NCBI GenBank assembly: GCA_040902585.1
Contig: JBBDXA010000104.1
Coordinates: forward strand, 1 to 33,714
Reading direction: 5' to 3'
Length of the DNA stretch: 33,714 nt
Source of the DNA: JBBDXA01 sp040902585
GTDB lineage: Bacteria; Planctomycetota; Phycisphaerae; Phycisphaerales; Phycisphaeraceae
The position numbers and the translations under genes were made by a program. A model generated the notes under the pieces. The model did no database searches and had not been told where the DNA came from. It saw only the letters and a program-made list of their open reading frames with translations. Shown piece by piece: positions 33,201 to 33,714 of this stretch (position 1 is the first letter of the stretch; each line of letters opens with the position of its first letter).

Positions 33201-33714
33201 GATCGCATTTACATTCGTTACGTCGATCCGCAGAACACGTTCCCGGGGCACTCAGTCAAGCGCGAGTCGTTTGTCTATGTGAATCAGCCGACGGATGGTC
33301 TGGTGCGCATCGTGGAGACCCGCATGGTCCAGCCGAAGGCCCAGGGTGCGAATGCGACGCTGACCTACCTGCCGCCGCGCAATACGGAGACGGCGAGTTT
33401 TGCTTTCGAAGCGCCGCTGACGATCGAAGTGATCGACCCCGACCGCGCGAAGGATTCGCGAAGCAGCATCGAAGTGGAACTGACGACGACCGACGGTGCC
33501 AAGGTGCTCGTCAACTGTGCCATCTCCACCGCTTTCGCGGCGGTGAACGCCGCGTTTGCGGGTGATGACGCTCGAAGCTGGGCTCTCGAAGAGGGGCGAT
33601 TTGTCGGGCAGGTGATCCTGCAACTGGGCGGCAAGGCGAGCCCTGAGTTCGTGCCGCTGACCACCAACATGCCGCGAACCCTGATCGGCGGGCCGGTGAT
33701 GGTCGATGCCGTGC
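27300..33714 (+). CDS. Giant exported repeat protein: helical solenoid plus beta domains (3' end outside window)
   Basis: ATG 27300 opens a signal peptide (IVALAFFLSAAPAFA-Q). The frame stays open for 2138 codons to the window edge. Residues ~20-1110 are helical, TPR-like (LLLAKNYFNAKRYEVARAEF). From ~1120 beta domains start (ATLSIVVQDSDLGISRGHSR; NVIYLRVQDADRDLSDQPDE with VETGPHTGLFEGTI), separated by a charged coiled stretch (~1240-1274). Then come an F5/8C-like segment (~1343-1420), a PA14-like segment (~1430-1550), a CBM-like domain (~1613-1723; YAVWMNWSHQGEGSAYSLTL, LGDQKINGKVGDTREWSRF), and more beta repeats (IIIEVVDYDMDQTGERDTI, TETEAYSGVFTKEV, LTIEVIDPDRAKDSRSSIEV). It is likely cell-surface or periplasmic and may bind glycans. 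It follows the TPR gene, whose beta motif it shares. No enzyme motif was seen in the visible part. Confidence 0.82.
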   Translation, partial: MLKHTIVALAFFLSAAPAFAQAQLDEVSKQASQLEADLGKMLDTTPQAADIMVQLVDLYHANGRVFGLIRAGQKFASAQPQHKKHRDVMLKLLDGLVIMSRNKEIIATSRQFLTRYPKDKACVGVEETLARTLDQESDRRQSAIAWEAVWRRDPSGQREAGVRAVWQYSSLNNNDGLKAAAALAKDMIDSLPAGEFSNHLGWEGFHFARRTGDWTGSNTIGLLILKKNVPMDAARRADLHRYMAENYTNVGQRTNAVDSLKKARAAKDSDDLHRRLISEMYNAGAKAGEMEPIVTEYMSKYKDRGDRWANLSLLAHVYGRDGDRAHAASLFAQILPHDPAAHDASGHFVSYSGDKSEDFAKVERALLDALSKVDSASDQASSLRYTLAFNLYRDRMKDANKARAMARDLALKSPVNNDRNWYAVHYLLYNPADADSFAGDVKALSDAAVKHANLNYYRDHVSRWTKEAGRSKDHRDNVKIAKDIWDRTSGDAYFKEWELATENQSSKTIAARNRLLAGEHYKRLNDDQARWLLRSQGYYHQHYVSQKERPDSIGYYAKLCARLPKDYEAATWWLQAATDYGTPEQARDAAQHVLKLEGPGNDSDVWRRALIAADRTKDEKLAKQALAYALASQKKFGDDGGNVAEIGSHLDKVGLKAEAIQYWRDHCTLAPWDWQSRSAVGAVVERLEKGPDKLAFLTEVNKTATSFHGAYATWVAHVHYTNGDMAKFASVLAETKKRQAERPLQSWGIEEYPAWTWLQEQRDANNKKATDETRRAVYTALRDLDMGRISAWCALALMELEKPGSQSEVARLVDVQKATTSVGDSSSAWDTLMPFAQATMGRKDYLASAALLTGMLNNISGVDGGRQKAGRDMIGQSYARLGSVGLAIDENSPIAPLLQAAMYLRLGDEKLAFETYLSNRKLFDAHRFELPIDLILFVCESHTAAGGDENYDRVEDILRSWLVKFVDGNQHDDATKAKIQLLLAKNYFNAKRYEVARAEFTSVINRFGKTSEALDAEFGIGETFMAQKLYDEAEKIFEKLSNSRDRDTVVRAEFLRGLLAHRKGDRDTAREIFRSVLERVPNLSLANMTLFNLAEVYGEEQRYIEQLELLNTVGRLGRASKRWHTPGATLSIVVQDSDLGISRGHSRIPVIITTEPGGDEETIYLTSGGAGKGLFRGDLSTQLGAIVKGDKTLQLTGRDVIKCDYPAQFKAEFRTVPLADAEIRIAADGKFDVSSSKIVDEQKETFSQQLVREEMEEEDQDKRQSQQRPKNQIKPGNVIYLRVQDADRDLSDQPDEVLVKLTATSGDQVQVAMVETGPHTGLFEGTIKTGELPAGALASDHAIDHQPLLAIDHDPKSYWQSEPDGQTPKSLSIDMKDLKRVTRVSLSTPDATRQAPIRGEIQGSHDGRFWFRLASNPPAQPAAPVKGEMGRMEVRAYSWRGGATIASWKDIVTLTKTREPIETKAVDELAWQKPTDDESAKNTFAVVFSGKFVQPRDGAVRFNLAGALTAIAVNGVVELDVEKGGRSVDVWLPRGLHDITAFSLLANNAAGAEMTRARESLSAAQVTLAPFHKADFNLESPDAKATGAKPQAAGKPYTLDASSAKLEKKSAEFKVGTQYGEPAIAWWQNEGDIASWEVNIDAPGAYAVWMNWSHQGEGSAYSLTLGDQKINGKVGDTREWSRFVTEQVGTVRIDKAGKYILAIKPTAIAGGGLMDLRSVTLRPTSSSLVVQADGKWEATFDAHEVRYVRFLVHEYSGEAVAISHVEIGGDSGDKPYIPTEADVLALASNDSLEIAAGDIVNASYTDEYTFTLAAGSEEPVRNRVLNAQLQATYFNARILPIAYEFSRTGGGGVGTLRKELMRIDPGERIIIEVVDYDMDQTGERDTIKVQVAVNDGPPIELIATETEAYSGVFTKEVDTRALTPPPANAKSTGAKNAAGADAKGAAPAKTAEQTAAEDAGKLAVKQGDRIYIRYVDPQNTFPGHSVKRESFVYVNQPTDGLVRIVETRMVQPKAQGANATLTYLPPRNTETASFAFEAPLTIEVIDPDRAKDSRSSIEVELTTTDGAKVLVNCAISTAFAAVNAAFAGDDARSWALEEGRFVGQVILQLGGKASPEFVPLTTNMPRTLIGGPVMVDAV

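Noticed and set aside
31611..33251. 546-codon open frame on the minus strand inside the giant gene
   Set aside because: It is antisense to a continuous signal-peptide-bearing frame with clear domains. Its residues are typical of a reversed GC-rich frame, and no ribosome site or family was seen.

Overview
The window is about 33.7 kb of GC-rich DNA. Its gene content is typical of Planctomycetota: paired exported proteins of the DUF1592/PSCyt1 + DUF1552 and DUF1549/DUF1553 + DUF1501 types, a formylglycine-type sulfatase, a PEP-CTERM protein, many Tat or Sec leaders, and large exported TPR proteins. The class cannot be fixed from sequence reading alone; Phycisphaerae or a relative is a guess. No rRNA, tRNA, CRISPR array, prophage or transposase gene was seen.

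Layout. 1-4200: the 5' end of a sulfatase gene (minus strand) diverges from a transglutaminase-DUF2126 fusion. 4279-6594: a lower-GC small membrane protein with a DUF413-like tail diverges from a GH71/99-like glycosidase whose 3' end runs through a palindrome pair. 6303-10265: a proteolysis cluster of an M48 membrane peptidase, LemA, and a divergent M48 lipoprotein. 10326-12932: menaquinone methyltransferase (ubiE/menG), a Gdx/SugE-type SMR exporter, an unknown single-pass membrane protein, and a Tat-exported intradiol dioxygenase. 13085-17199: a LamG-PSCyt1-DUF1592-type protein translationally coupled to DUF1552. 17260-20219 (minus strand): an SMP-30-like lipoprotein, a secreted protein of unknown function broken by an in-frame TGA, and a PEP-CTERM protein with a good promoter. 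20547-24033: DUF1549/DUF1553 plus DUF1501. 24077-24587: two overlapping small genes of unknown role. 24707-33714: two consecutive large exported proteins that combine helical TPR-type repeats with the same unnamed beta domain; the second is over 2100 residues and runs off the window.

Most products are predicted to act outside the cytoplasm. The two planctomycete pairs each combine a haem-motif protein with a leader-bearing partner. The final gene pair shares a beta domain and is the best candidate here for an undescribed envelope system.

Non-coding structure is also notable. Two head-to-head pairs of a GGAG-headed palindrome look like REP elements. At least five arrays of degenerate 7-nt repeats, each with its own unit, sit in gene junctions, and one lies in frame inside ubiE. 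A 16-bp tandem duplication doubles a Shine-Dalgarno site. All functions come from reading translated sequence and recalled family motifs; no database search was run.
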